Positions 1 to 7,833 of a stretch of DNA of 64,000 nt are shown here, one piece after another (within the stretch, counting starts at the first letter, position 1; every line of letters starts with the position of its first letter). A program made the position numbers and the translations under genes. The DNA is from Marininema mesophilum (GTDB lineage: Bacteria; Bacillota; Bacilli; Thermoactinomycetales; DSM-45169). The notes under the pieces are model-generated. The model was not told the origin of the DNA, searched no databases, and saw only the letters and a list, made by a program, of their open reading frames with translations. The stretch lies in NCBI RefSeq assembly GCF_900106775.1, contig NZ_FNNQ01000001.1:1-64000 (forward strand), given 5' to 3'.

Positions 1-479
1 GATTCCACATGCCACGTGATGGGGATCGCAAGATACCATTTCTTTTTCTTTTTATATAGTTTTCCTGCTCCTTGTTTTACGGTTCCATCGATGATCTTGT
101 TGAGCCACGCGACTTGGAACGGTTTTGTTACCACTGGAACGCCGATACGTTTTTCAAGCGTGGGAAAAGAGACGGTATAGAGTTCCTTCTTTTCTACTTT
201 CAAGTTTTGATTGTTGAAGCAACACCATCTTTTGCGAAAAGCTTTCGCATGTTGATTCTTCTTTTGAGACTTTACTTCACGAATGGTTTGATTGACAACA
301 GCCGATGGAAATGATTGATCTGAAAATTCCTTAAAGATCGTGCTGGATGCCTTATTGACCTCTGGGTGCAAAAGAAGCCAGTTAGCAAACGCCGTGTTCA
401 TCTCTGTCATTCGTTGATACATCTGCTGTTTCGGTTGAGTGGGTTTATGCAGTTCTAAACGCAGTGTGATCGTAGGCAT
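1..479 (-). CDS. tnpB: TnpB-family protein of an IS200/IS605 element, N-terminal part (runs off the window)
   Basis: An open frame without a stop runs from an ATG at 479 to the left edge, giving 159 residues. It begins MPTITLRLEL and continues with a basic region that includes VVNQTIREVKSQKKNQ and a KKKKKWYLAIPI strand, as expected for the N-terminal part of TnpB/OrfB proteins of IS200/IS605 elements. These are RNA-guided nucleases; the catalytic RuvC residues and zinc finger would lie outside the window, so integrity is unknown. The start follows AGGGGGTGA and lies 4 bases after the stop of the tnpA remnant, the usual tnpA-tnpB order. The family call is from recognition of the motif pattern. 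Confidence 0.8.
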   Translation of the reverse strand, partial: MPTITLRLELHKPTQPKQQMYQRMTEMNTAFANWLLLHPEVNKASSTIFKEFSDQSFPSAVVNQTIREVKSQKKNQHAKAFRKRWCCFNNQNLKVEKKELYTVSFPTLEKRIGVPVVTKPFQVAWLNKIIDGTVKQGAGKLYKKKKKWYLAIPITWHVE

Positions 480-483
480 ATGT

Positions 484-681
484 TCACCCCCTTGTTTTCT
501 GGGCTTCGACATAACGGTTAATCGTATCACTCGATACAGTTCCTGCTGTGCTAACAAAGAAAGAACGTGTCCAAAGGCTTTGCAGATGCACCAAATGGTT
601 AAATTCTTGTCTTAATTGTCTTGAAGTCACTCCTTTCACTCTTGCCATCATATCGGATGGAGAATCAGTTTCTTGTTCCAT
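484..681 (-). pseudogene. tnpA: Truncated Y1 transposase TnpA (IS200/IS605), C-terminal remnant
   Basis: The 65 residues match the C-terminal half of TnpA: SPSDMMARVKGVTSRQLRQE, then LWTRSFFVSTAGTV and the helix INRYVEAQ, whose Tyr and Gln fit the YxxxQ catalytic motif. The N-terminal half, including the HUH metal-binding motif, is absent; full TnpA is about 130 residues or more. The sequence directly upstream, up to the left-end hairpins, is non-coding, so an internal deletion is likely. A TG-A-TATAAT extended -10-like sequence lies just upstream of the ATG, so the stub may still be expressed or drive tnpB, but it should not be able to transpose alone. Confidence 0.8.
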
Positions 682-757
682 AGTTAAATTATATCAGGCA
701 TCAATCGCACAGCTACATTCAAACAAAAAAATAAAGGCAAAAAATTGATGCTCTAAG

Positions 758-840
758 CATCCCCATAAGGGGATACCGAGCAACGCCGCCTATCATCCCA
801 CGATTGAAACCGTGGGCTTTCAGTCGGCAAACATCTGTAA
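758..840 (-). repeat. Left end of IS200/IS605 element (subterminal hairpins)
   Basis: Read on the minus strand, a TTAC (837-840) is followed by AGATGTTTGCCGACTGAAAG, a GCCCACG/CGTGGG hairpin and a GCATCCCC/GGGGATAC-type hairpin at 758-777. The same order recurs at 56536-56620, where a 17-base block starting GCCGACTGAAAG is identical. Subterminal hairpins next to a short target such as TTAC are how Y1 transposases recognise left ends. The TTAC target is inferred from the two copies. Confidence 0.7.
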
Positions 841-938
841 AAACCCACTGTGTTAGACAATGGGTTTAGTTGAACTCTTTTCCACTTTTCACAGCTCCAT
901 TGTCTTCGTGAATAATTTTCCGCAACGGTCTGGTGACC

Positions 939-1844
939 CTAAGTTAACTCCCGTAATGTCTCCACCAAATCCGTATGTTTAAAGTGAAACCCTTCATCTA
1001 AAAAGCGACGAGGGATACAATTGCGTCCTGTGAGGGCCAAGCTTGGATCTGCTCGCATAATTAAAACAGCACCCAATCGCACAAATGGAGCCGGTGCGGG
1101 TGGTGACCACCCTTTACCTATCGCAGTTCGTAGAGTCTTCATAAATGTATGATTCGTTACAGGATTAGGACCAGTAGCGTTATAGATACCCTCTTTTTCA
1201 TTGGTAAGCACTTCACGGAACATCGCATTAAGATCATCGATATGAAGCCAGCTAATATACTGCTTTCCAGAACCAATCGTCCCTCCTAATCCGTATTTCG
1301 CTAATTTTTGTAAGGGTTCAAGAGCTCCACCGTCCCTTCCGAGCACAAATCCGATCCGCAAAAGGCTCTGACGCGTCTCAGATAGGTTTTCGGTAAAAAA
1401 AGCTTCCTCCCATCGCTGACAAACTTCTACAGAAAAGTTATCTCCGTGGGGGGCATCCTCGTCGCATACCTCACGGGTATCACCAAAGATCGCCAGAGAA
1501 CCCGTTTGCACAAAAACTTCTGGTGGCTCATTACACTCCCGTATCACCTGATGAAGAACCCGCACGGAATCAATGCGGGAGGAGAGGATCTCTTTGCGAT
1601 TCTTTTTAGTATAAAGACAGTTCACACTTCTCCCAGTGAAATTGATTACTCCATCGGCACCATTTATTTCTTCCTTCCAATCTCCCAACGTCTTCCCATC
1701 CCAGTAGACATAGGAGATCCCGTCTTCAAAACGGTTGGCACCCCGGGTCAAAACAGTAACTTCATGGCCTCGAGAAACCAAGTCCCTTGCTAAGCTTGCC
1801 CCTAAAAAGCCAGACCCACCTGGAAGAATGTATCTACGCCCCAT
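939..1844 (-). CDS. TIGR01777-family NAD(P)-dependent epimerase/oxidoreductase
   Basis: About 301 residues with an N-terminal Rossmann fold: the nucleotide-binding loop GGSGFLGASLARDL follows the first strand, and GADGVINFTGRSVNC is the usual SulA/YfcH-like core. The C-terminal part (RADPSLALTGRNCIPRRFLD) fits the DUF1731 domain that marks this family. The physiological substrate is unknown. The second ATG (1844) is chosen because AAGGAGG lies 7 bases before it, whereas it directly abuts the first ATG at 1850. It is transcribed alone on the minus strand, separate from the thioesterase gene at 1987. Confidence 0.85.
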   Translation of the reverse strand: MGRRYILPGGSGFLGASLARDLVSRGHEVTVLTRGANRFEDGISYVYWDGKTLGDWKEEINGADGVINFTGRSVNCLYTKKNRKEILSSRIDSVRVLHQVIRECNEPPEVFVQTGSLAIFGDTREVCDEDAPHGDNFSVEVCQRWEEAFFTENLSETRQSLLRIGFVLGRDGGALEPLQKLAKYGLGGTIGSGKQYISWLHIDDLNAMFREVLTNEKEGIYNATGPNPVTNHTFMKTLRTAIGKGWSPPAPAPFVRLGAVLIMRADPSLALTGRNCIPRRFLDEGFHFKHTDLVETLRELT

Positions 1845-1986
1845 AACCATACCTCCTTGATTATTATCATAACAGATAGAAGAAGGAGACTTATAGTCTG
1901 TTGCATCAAGCTAAGTTATAGAAGTAAATATAAGATCTGAGTAGGCATTCGCTTAAAAAGATAAAGTGAAAATTTTAAGTAATTTT

Positions 1987-2406
1987 TCATACTTTTTGTT
2001 TTTTGCTTTCTAAAGCCTCAAACATGGCACTAAACTCTTCGGGAATTGGTGCTGATTTACGTTTGATTGCATCAATAAATACATAAGTAATTTCCGCTTC
2101 ACAGGCAAGGTTTCCTGCACGATCATACATCCGTTGTGTGAGTACTGCGCTTTTTCCACCCAGCCGTGTCGGCTCTGAGAATATTCGTATTTTCTCATCG
2201 ATCAACAATTCCTTACGATAGTGAATGCTGACATGGACGACGACAGGCATAAGTTGACGGCGTTTCATCTCTTCCATAGTAAAACCGAGTTCCTTCATCC
2301 AATCAAACCGTGCCCACTCTAGATATTCTAGGTATTTCGCATGGTTTACATGTCCAATCATATCCACATCCGTAGAACGAGCAATCACTTCAAATTGATG
2401 TTTCAA
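1987..2406 (-). CDS. Acyl-CoA thioesterase (4HBT/hot-dog fold, YbgC/FadM-like)
   Basis: A 139-residue single hot-dog protein. The catalytic-region pattern DVDMIGHVNHAKYLEYLEWA is that of 4-hydroxybenzoyl-CoA thioesterase-like enzymes, with the Asp/His-Asn-His segment around residues 15-25. It probably hydrolyses acyl-CoA in the cytoplasm. The TTG at 2406 is preceded by TGAGGAGGG at 7 bases, so the longer ATG/GTG-started frame beginning at 2460 is unlikely. A FadR-type palindrome overlaps the likely promoter (2446-2463), pointing to control by long-chain acyl-CoA. The exact acyl substrate cannot be read from sequence. Confidence 0.85.
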   Translation of the reverse strand: MKHQFEVIARSTDVDMIGHVNHAKYLEYLEWARFDWMKELGFTMEEMKRRQLMPVVVHVSIHYRKELLIDEKIRIFSEPTRLGGKSAVLTQRMYDRAGNLACEAEITYVFIDAIKRKSAPIPEEFSAMFEALESKKQKV

Positions 2407-2431
2407 GAGCCTTCCCTCCTCATTTATTTTC

Positions 2432-2463
2432 AGTATAGCATAAAGTGAATGAATAACCATTCA
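2432..2463 (-). promoter_or_regulatory. Promoter with FadR-like operator of the thioesterase gene
   Basis: At 2446-2463 the plus strand reads TGAATGAATAACCATTCA, which differs at one position from the Bacillus FadR (YsiA) consensus TGAATGAMTANTCATTCA as I remember it. A -10-like TATACT lies at 2432-2437 (minus strand), so the operator would cover the -35 region. Repression by a TetR-family FadR, relieved by long-chain acyl-CoA, is inferred. Confidence 0.65.
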
Positions 2464-2548
2464 TTTTATGTGGTTTTCTTTGTATAAATCACTTTGAAAA
2501 AAGCCACCATTTAAGTATATGAACTTATTTTAAAGGTGGAACCCATTT

Positions 2549-4156
2549 ATGAAATGGCTATGGCTGATCCTCTTGATCCTTGTAATCCTATGGGTCATTT
2601 ATCGGATAAAACCGCGTCAGCATGAAACGGATCTTAATCGCATTCAACCACTAAAGGGGCAAAAACCGATCATCTGGCTGATGACGGATTCCATCATGAC
2701 CCACTCCATCAATAAAGGAATCGATAGTAAAACCCTACCTGCGCTATCTTTTCTTATCCAGCATGGTCAGTTTCATCGTGAACTGGTTAGCTCCTATCCT
2801 ACCATGTCGGTCACGATTGACAGCACGCTGATCACAGGTACTTACCCGGATCAACACCATGTCCCAGGGTTGATTTGGTATGATTCCAGAGAAAAAAGAA
2901 TTGTTAATTATGGTACCGCCTTCGAGGAAGCTGTGCGCAATGGCCCCAATCAAGCGTTAGAGGATGCTGTCATCCACCTGAACAAGGATCATCTCAATCC
3001 TCATCTAGAAACCTTATTTGATACTATCCATCAACGGGGTTTTGAAGCAGGTGCCGTCAATGCCATGATCTACCGTGGCCCCTTTTCACATACCCTAACC
3101 TTTCCTCCTTTACTATCCGGTCCCACCTCACTACCTGAACGCCTTAACGTTAAGGGACCTGATTTCTTCACCTTTGGTACGTTCTCTAACCCTCTCCAGG
3201 ATAAAGTGGAGCTGCCCGAGGGGATTACCGACGACTTTGGCTTCAGTGATGCTTATCCAGTAGCTGTCATACGTTGGCTGATCCAAAACAATCGACTCCC
3301 CCATTTAACCCTGGCCTATCTATCGGATATCGACAGTTCCTTACATAAAAAAGGGCCTTCCGATATGAAAGGACTCGAACAGTTCGATAAGGAATTAGGC
3401 GAGATGATGGATGCCTTTGGTTCATGGAAAAATGCAATAACAAACGCAGTTTGGGTCATTTGTGGAGATAGTGGTCATACTGGAATTCACCCGGCTGAGA
3501 ATAATCCAATCATCCCGTTAGACCAACTTCTCGTCAATTACCAAATGCTTTCTCCAGGAAGCACAGCCACCCCTGATACAGAAATCGTGCTCTGCGTAAA
3601 TGAACGCTCTGCCTTTGTTTACGTCCTTCAAGAGGATATCCATATGGAGGAGATCGCCAATCTACTTCGTCAGGATACGCGCATTGACCTTATAACCTGG
3701 CTACAGGAGGATGATTGGATCCATGTGCTTCATACAGGCCGAAAAACCGAATGCTGGTTCCGACCGGCCAAAGAGTGGACGGATTCCTACGATCAGAAGT
3801 GGGAGTTTAAAGGAGATTTTGCAGCGCTAGACATCACCGCGGACACAGAGGCAAAAACACTTCAATTTGGCGCTTACCCTGACGCACTCGCTCGCCTTCA
3901 GGCTTCCCTTCACTCCCATCCCGCTCGTTTTATGATTGTCGAAGCCAAGACCGGATACGAACTATCCGGAGAACACTCTCCTCATCACAAGGGAGGCGGC
4001 GCCCATGGCTCCCTTCACCATATCGATTCCCACTTTCCTCTTATCGTTACGGGTACAGAGATATCGCCAAAGCGCTTGCGCATGGTGGATTTAAAAGAAT
4101 TTATTATCGATATGATGGAGCATGAACGAAGTCAAAAGGCACATCCACATCACTGA
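2549..4156 (+). CDS. Membrane-anchored type I phosphodiesterase/nucleotide pyrophosphatase family protein (alkaline phosphatase superfamily)
   Basis: 535 residues. An N-terminal hydrophobic helix (residues 2-18) acts as signal or anchor, placing the enzyme outside the membrane. The catalytic domain shows family features: a metal-binding Asp in LMTDS near residue 45, a Thr nucleophile candidate in SYPTMSVTIDSTL, HHVPGLIWYD, then AYLSDIDSSLHKKGPSD and a CGDSGHTGIHPAEN metal site, with a final GGAHGSLHHIDSHFPLIV block. This order is that of the PF01663 fold (autotaxin/NPP-like). The substrate is unknown. The ATG follows AAAGGTGG, and a strong terminator begins 14 bases after the stop, so it is monocistronic. 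Confidence 0.8.
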   Translation: MKWLWLILLILVILWVIYRIKPRQHETDLNRIQPLKGQKPIIWLMTDSIMTHSINKGIDSKTLPALSFLIQHGQFHRELVSSYPTMSVTIDSTLITGTYPDQHHVPGLIWYDSREKRIVNYGTAFEEAVRNGPNQALEDAVIHLNKDHLNPHLETLFDTIHQRGFEAGAVNAMIYRGPFSHTLTFPPLLSGPTSLPERLNVKGPDFFTFGTFSNPLQDKVELPEGITDDFGFSDAYPVAVIRWLIQNNRLPHLTLAYLSDIDSSLHKKGPSDMKGLEQFDKELGEMMDAFGSWKNAITNAVWVICGDSGHTGIHPAENNPIIPLDQLLVNYQMLSPGSTATPDTEIVLCVNERSAFVYVLQEDIHMEEIANLLRQDTRIDLITWLQEDDWIHVLHTGRKTECWFRPAKEWTDSYDQKWEFKGDFAALDITADTEAKTLQFGAYPDALARLQASLHSHPARFMIVEAKTGYELSGEHSPHHKGGGAHGSLHHIDSHFPLIVTGTEISPKRLRMVDLKEFIIDMMEHERSQKAHPHH

Positions 4157-4170
4157 TCAAACCCTTTTTC

Positions 4171-4204
4171 AGGTGACCATTAGGGCAATGGTCACCTTTT
4201 CTTA
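4171..4204 (+). terminator. Rho-independent terminator after the phosphodiesterase gene
   Basis: AGGTGACCATT and AATGGTCACCT form a perfect 11-bp stem around a 5-base loop, followed by TTTTCTT. Confidence 0.9.
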
Positions 4205-4314
4205 TTCCTTGCCAAAGATCGATAACTCTCCCTCTTCGTTTTTTCCTATGTTACAATGAAATTTAAATATACTAAAAATAAACTAATCTATCATATGAGG
4301 AGAATTTATTATCA

Positions 4315-5553
4315 TTGAAATCAAATACTAAAACCCTCTGGAATCGAAACTTTACTTTATTATGGTTAGGAAGTGCTCAATCTCGTGTAGGAACGGCACT
4401 GTATATCGTCGCTTTAACTTATTTAGTATTAGACCTTACTGGGAATGCCAAATATACAGCGATAACATTGGCGGTAGCGGCTATTCCTTATCTTTTTAGC
4501 CCATTAGCTGGTGCATTGGTAGACCGGTTGGATATGAAAAAATACCTTGTAGTTGGTGATATTCTTCGCGGGGTAGGAATGCTAGTGATCTGCCTCTTAG
4601 GTTGGTATGATCATCTCTCGATAACGGTCATCTATGGTGTGTCGTTTTCTTTAGGAGTCGTTGGAGTCATCTACGCTCCTGCATTTGGCTCCCTCCTCCC
4701 TCGTCTCGTTCCCAAAACAGAGGTGGGTAGGGCTAATGCTCTCAATAATATGAATGCCGAAATTGCTATCCTTTTTGGCTTTGCTGTGGGTGGCATTTTC
4801 GTGGCGTGGCTAGGGACGTTAACAGCTATCTTCATCAACAGTCTATCTTTTTTTATCATGTCGATCTTCCTCGGGATGATCCACTTCCCAATACGTGAGC
4901 AAAAAACGAAGAATAACACTGGAATCTGGATCGATATTCGACAAGGGTTTACCTACTTACTCTCATCAAAGATGCTCCTCATGGTCCCCATTATCTTCGG
5001 ATTGACAAAGATAGCTTACACTCCTCTAGAAGCCTTAATGCCTTTAAAGATGAAGCAACTTGAGGCTGGCTCAAAGGAGTTCGGGATCTTTTTCGCCTTA
5101 ATTACTGTAGGTTCTCTACTGATCAGCACCTATGTGTCGAAATACGGAAAAAGTCTAAATCCAACACGGTATACAACCTTTGGTCTCTTTATCATGGGAT
5201 TGGCTATCTATGGAACAGCGATCTCCTCTACTATTATCATTGTATACATAAGTGCCATCTGCTTTGGTGTTGGTTCCTCTCTTGTAGGGATTAGCAACAT
5301 GACCTATGTACAAACAGAGGTAGATGATGAGTATCGAGGTCGCGTGTTTGGAAGCTTTGGTGTAATTGAGCAGGCGGGTTTGCCAGCCTCTCTAGCGTTA
5401 ATCGGTATTCTGATCGAAGCTGTGAATTTGGAGACAATCCTCTATGCACTGGCTGGCCTATTATTTGTGACTTTAGTGATATGGAATATTATGAGTAGGA
5501 AAGCAACAGAGGAATCTCGTACGATTAACCAAGCCGCCACCAAAAATGAATAA
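4315..5553 (+). CDS. MFS transporter (drug/siderophore-type exporter, EntS/MFS_3-like)
   Basis: 412 residues with about 12 hydrophobic helices. The A-like loop PLAGALVDRLDMKKYLVVGD and the central GRVFGSFGVIEQAG segment fit the MFS_3 group that includes enterobactin and macrolide exporters. Substrate unknown. The chosen start is a TTG at 4315; the nearest ribosome site, GAGGAG, is about 12 bases away, which is long, so initiation may be weak. No in-frame ATG lies near. The gene stands alone, with a hairpin terminator at 5620. Confidence 0.75.
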   Translation: MKSNTKTLWNRNFTLLWLGSAQSRVGTALYIVALTYLVLDLTGNAKYTAITLAVAAIPYLFSPLAGALVDRLDMKKYLVVGDILRGVGMLVICLLGWYDHLSITVIYGVSFSLGVVGVIYAPAFGSLLPRLVPKTEVGRANALNNMNAEIAILFGFAVGGIFVAWLGTLTAIFINSLSFFIMSIFLGMIHFPIREQKTKNNTGIWIDIRQGFTYLLSSKMLLMVPIIFGLTKIAYTPLEALMPLKMKQLEAGSKEFGIFFALITVGSLLISTYVSKYGKSLNPTRYTTFGLFIMGLAIYGTAISSTIIIVYISAICFGVGSSLVGISNMTYVQTEVDDEYRGRVFGSFGVIEQAGLPASLALIGILIEAVNLETILYALAGLLFVTLVIWNIMSRKATEESRTINQAATKNE

Positions 5554-5619
5554 TGAGAGAAATATTAGTTCACTCTTCCTCCACAAAAACAGCAAACAAT
5601 TAACTCCTAACCATACTAA

Positions 5620-5654
5620 ACAACAACTCCTAAGTTAAGGAGTTGTTGTTTTAA
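5620..5654. terminator. Bidirectional terminator between convergent genes
   Basis: ACAACAACTCCT and AGGAGTTGTTGT pair around AAGTTA, followed by TTTTAATTTT on the plus strand. It separates the MFS gene from the convergent holin-like gene. Confidence 0.8.
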
Positions 5655-5665
5655 TTTTCCTGCAT

Positions 5666-5962
5666 TTAACCATTGATTTTATGTTTAGTCGATTTTGCTT
5701 TCTTTTTCTGGCGTCGGTTCGAAATATCTTGATGAATATTTTTGGTACCACTGTACAGCCCTGTCGCGGATAGCCCCATCGCTAATCCGACCACGACTCC
5801 TTGTACCCACTCTTCAGGAGATACAATGAATACACCCGCTACTAATCCTATCCCAACGGATAATAACGCTGACCATTTAACTGGCAGGCCCCACATTTTA
5901 GCCAGCTCTACCATACCCATAATCAGAGGTACTAAAGCAACTCCGAACACGTGATCATTCAC
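5666..5962 (-). CDS. Small holin-like membrane protein
   Basis: A 98-residue protein with two or three hydrophobic helices (VFGVALVPLIMGMVELA, WSALLSVGIGLVAGVFIVS, VQGVVVGLAMGLSATGLY) and a very basic tail (RRQKKKAKSTKHK). This resembles phage-type holins and small hole-forming proteins of Bacillales, but no lysin gene is adjacent and no other phage genes are seen. The GTG at 5962 is preferred because AGGAGG lies at a suitable distance; the earlier GTG at 5971 abuts it. Could equally be a chromosomal small membrane protein of unknown role. Confidence 0.65.
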   Translation of the reverse strand: MNDHVFGVALVPLIMGMVELAKMWGLPVKWSALLSVGIGLVAGVFIVSPEEWVQGVVVGLAMGLSATGLYSGTKNIHQDISNRRQKKKAKSTKHKING

Positions 5963-6058
5963 GGAGCACACCTCCTATCAATCATATTTTATATATTACA
6001 ATAATTATATGATGATGACTATGGATATAGAACCTATCTTACTATTCTACGGTATAAA

Positions 6059-6160
6059 ATGGACGATTTGCCAATAGTATTCGCCTTCATCTTTGCACTC
6101 TACTATCTCCTAAACCTTCCACAGGAGATCAAACCCAGTGATGTCGAATTTCTTATCTAA
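6059..6160 (+). CDS. Possible 33-residue membrane peptide
   Basis: An ATG at 6059 opens a short frame with a hydrophobic core (IVFAFIFALYYLLNL) and an acidic tail ending FLI. There is no ribosome site before the ATG, so translation is doubtful. It lies between the holin-like gene and the AraC-type regulator. Reported only because the hydrophobic segment is uninterrupted. Confidence 0.2.
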   Translation: MDDLPIVFAFIFALYYLLNLPQEIKPSDVEFLI

Positions 6161-6189
6161 TAAACTTTCATAAAAGGAGAACATTCTCC

Positions 6190-7707
6190 ATGACCAAACT
6201 TCTAATCGCCGACAGGGACAATAAAGAGCGTACTGGTCTTGAGTGGCTTGCCCGATCCCATCCCCTTCCCTTTGAGAAGATATTACTTGCGGAAAATCCT
6301 CCGCAGTTGCTACTTACATTGGAACAACAAACCCCGGATATTGTTTGCCTAGAGTTAGATGGTATCCCCCCAGAGCACTGGGAGGAGGTAAAACAGGCGA
6401 TCAAGCGCTTTTCTAAAGCCGTGATTGCTATCACAGCTGAAGCTACCTTCGAACGAGCGGAACAAGCGATCAGTTTAGGAGCTACCGATTTATGGACAAA
6501 GCCCCTTGATCCTACTCGAATCCCACGGGTGCTAGGTCGGCTCTGTCGTGAACTGACGTTAAACTCTACAGGTGATCCCTTGTCACTCATATCGGCTACT
6601 ACAAGCTATCCATCTCTTTTTTTAGATTTAGATACTGAAACTCGCGGAGGAGAACATCTCCTGTTTCTCATTCAACCTGAGAAAATTGAACGGCTACCCA
6701 CACTGATCTCTTATTTAGAGCAACATCCTTTTCATCAGCCACCACAAATTCTCCCCTTGGATGATGCCGTGGCTTGTCTTTTTCCCAATCGGCCCGATAC
6801 CACAGAGTCTCTTTTACGCCAGCAAGGATATCGTCTTTTAGACACCTGGAGTGAACATACAGGGGATGGCCTTACCGTCGTGATTCATTTCCCCGACCCT
6901 TCCCTCTCTCTTCGTCAGCAGTATCTAACCGCTCGAAAAGCTCTCCAGTGGCGATTTTATCGAGGTACCCGACAAGTCATTCCCCTCACAGCCCCCGTTC
7001 GCTGGCAACCCCTCGATCCCTTTCTCACTCCGGAGGAGCAACAGGAGTGGATTCATATGTTAGAGCGCGGCGACCGTGAGGCCCTTGGGGATTGGATGCA
7101 TCAGGAATTTCTACGCATTGATCCACCCTTCCCTGATCCAAGTCTTCTTCGTACTCGTCTCACCAGTCTCCTTGCCCAAATTCGGCGTTATATGCAAGGA
7201 AGGGAGTTGGATAAACAGCCTGTATTGGAAGAGCGCTATCATCGGATTTTTGACTCAATTTTGCATGGGCCTGTGCTATATCGAATTGTACAGGATCTAC
7301 TCCTCTTCATTGAGGCCCTCTTTGAATCTGTAGCAGAGGAGAAACACATAGCCACAGACCCAGCAAGACAGGCCCTTCAATTTATCCATGATCATTACGC
7401 AGACCCTAGGTTAAATCTGGAGACAATTGCCCAGCATGTCCACCGGAATGCCTCTTACCTTAGTCACCTATTATCTCGTACCCACGGGAAGCCTTTTCGC
7501 GAATTGCTGGCGGAAATCCGACTCAAGCAAGCTCGGCGACTTTTAGAGGATACAAACCTACCGATCACAGAAGTAGCTACCCAAACGGGATTTTGTAACG
7601 CGAATTACTTTAGCCGTTTGTTTAAACAACGGACTACCACATCCCCTCGCGCCTACCGTGATCAAAAGAGAGGGAAGAAAGATAAAACAAGGACACTTTC
7701 TGTATAA
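6190..7707 (+). CDS. Response-regulator-like protein with degenerate receiver and C-terminal AraC-type DNA-binding domain
   Basis: 505 residues. Residues 1-115 form a receiver-like domain (LLIADRDNK acidic loop, AVIAITAEA with the conserved Thr, TDLWTKP with the conserved Lys). The phospho-acceptor position in PDIVCLELDG is Glu55 instead of Asp, so phosphorylation is unlikely or mimicked. Residues 160-380 are an unassigned linker. Residues about 400-495 are a double helix-turn-helix AraC domain (LNLETIAQHVHRNASYLSHL and ITEVATQTGFCNANYFSRLF). It reads into hutU-hutI-hutG 127 bases downstream, and no hutP or histidine kinase is visible, so it is a candidate histidine-utilisation regulator. The start follows AAAGGAGAA. 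Confidence 0.8.
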   Translation: MTKLLIADRDNKERTGLEWLARSHPLPFEKILLAENPPQLLLTLEQQTPDIVCLELDGIPPEHWEEVKQAIKRFSKAVIAITAEATFERAEQAISLGATDLWTKPLDPTRIPRVLGRLCRELTLNSTGDPLSLISATTSYPSLFLDLDTETRGGEHLLFLIQPEKIERLPTLISYLEQHPFHQPPQILPLDDAVACLFPNRPDTTESLLRQQGYRLLDTWSEHTGDGLTVVIHFPDPSLSLRQQYLTARKALQWRFYRGTRQVIPLTAPVRWQPLDPFLTPEEQQEWIHMLERGDREALGDWMHQEFLRIDPPFPDPSLLRTRLTSLLAQIRRYMQGRELDKQPVLEERYHRIFDSILHGPVLYRIVQDLLLFIEALFESVAEEKHIATDPARQALQFIHDHYADPRLNLETIAQHVHRNASYLSHLLSRTHGKPFRELLAEIRLKQARRLLEDTNLPITEVATQTGFCNANYFSRLFKQRTTTSPRAYRDQKRGKKDKTRTLSV

Positions 7708-7833
7708 GAATTTGTCCTTGTTTCTCGTTCATCGCCAAAATGAGTGCAAATCCCTGCTAAAAATCTTCTATGGTGGATGATGTTTCCTTCCTATACTCAA
7801 AGGGAGAACTTATTTTCGAGGAGGATGAAGAGT

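Noticed and set aside
5666..5962. Prophage (holin-like gene as part of a lysis module)
   Set aside because: No lysin, tail or other phage genes nearby; the amidase at 32.8 kb is too far away.
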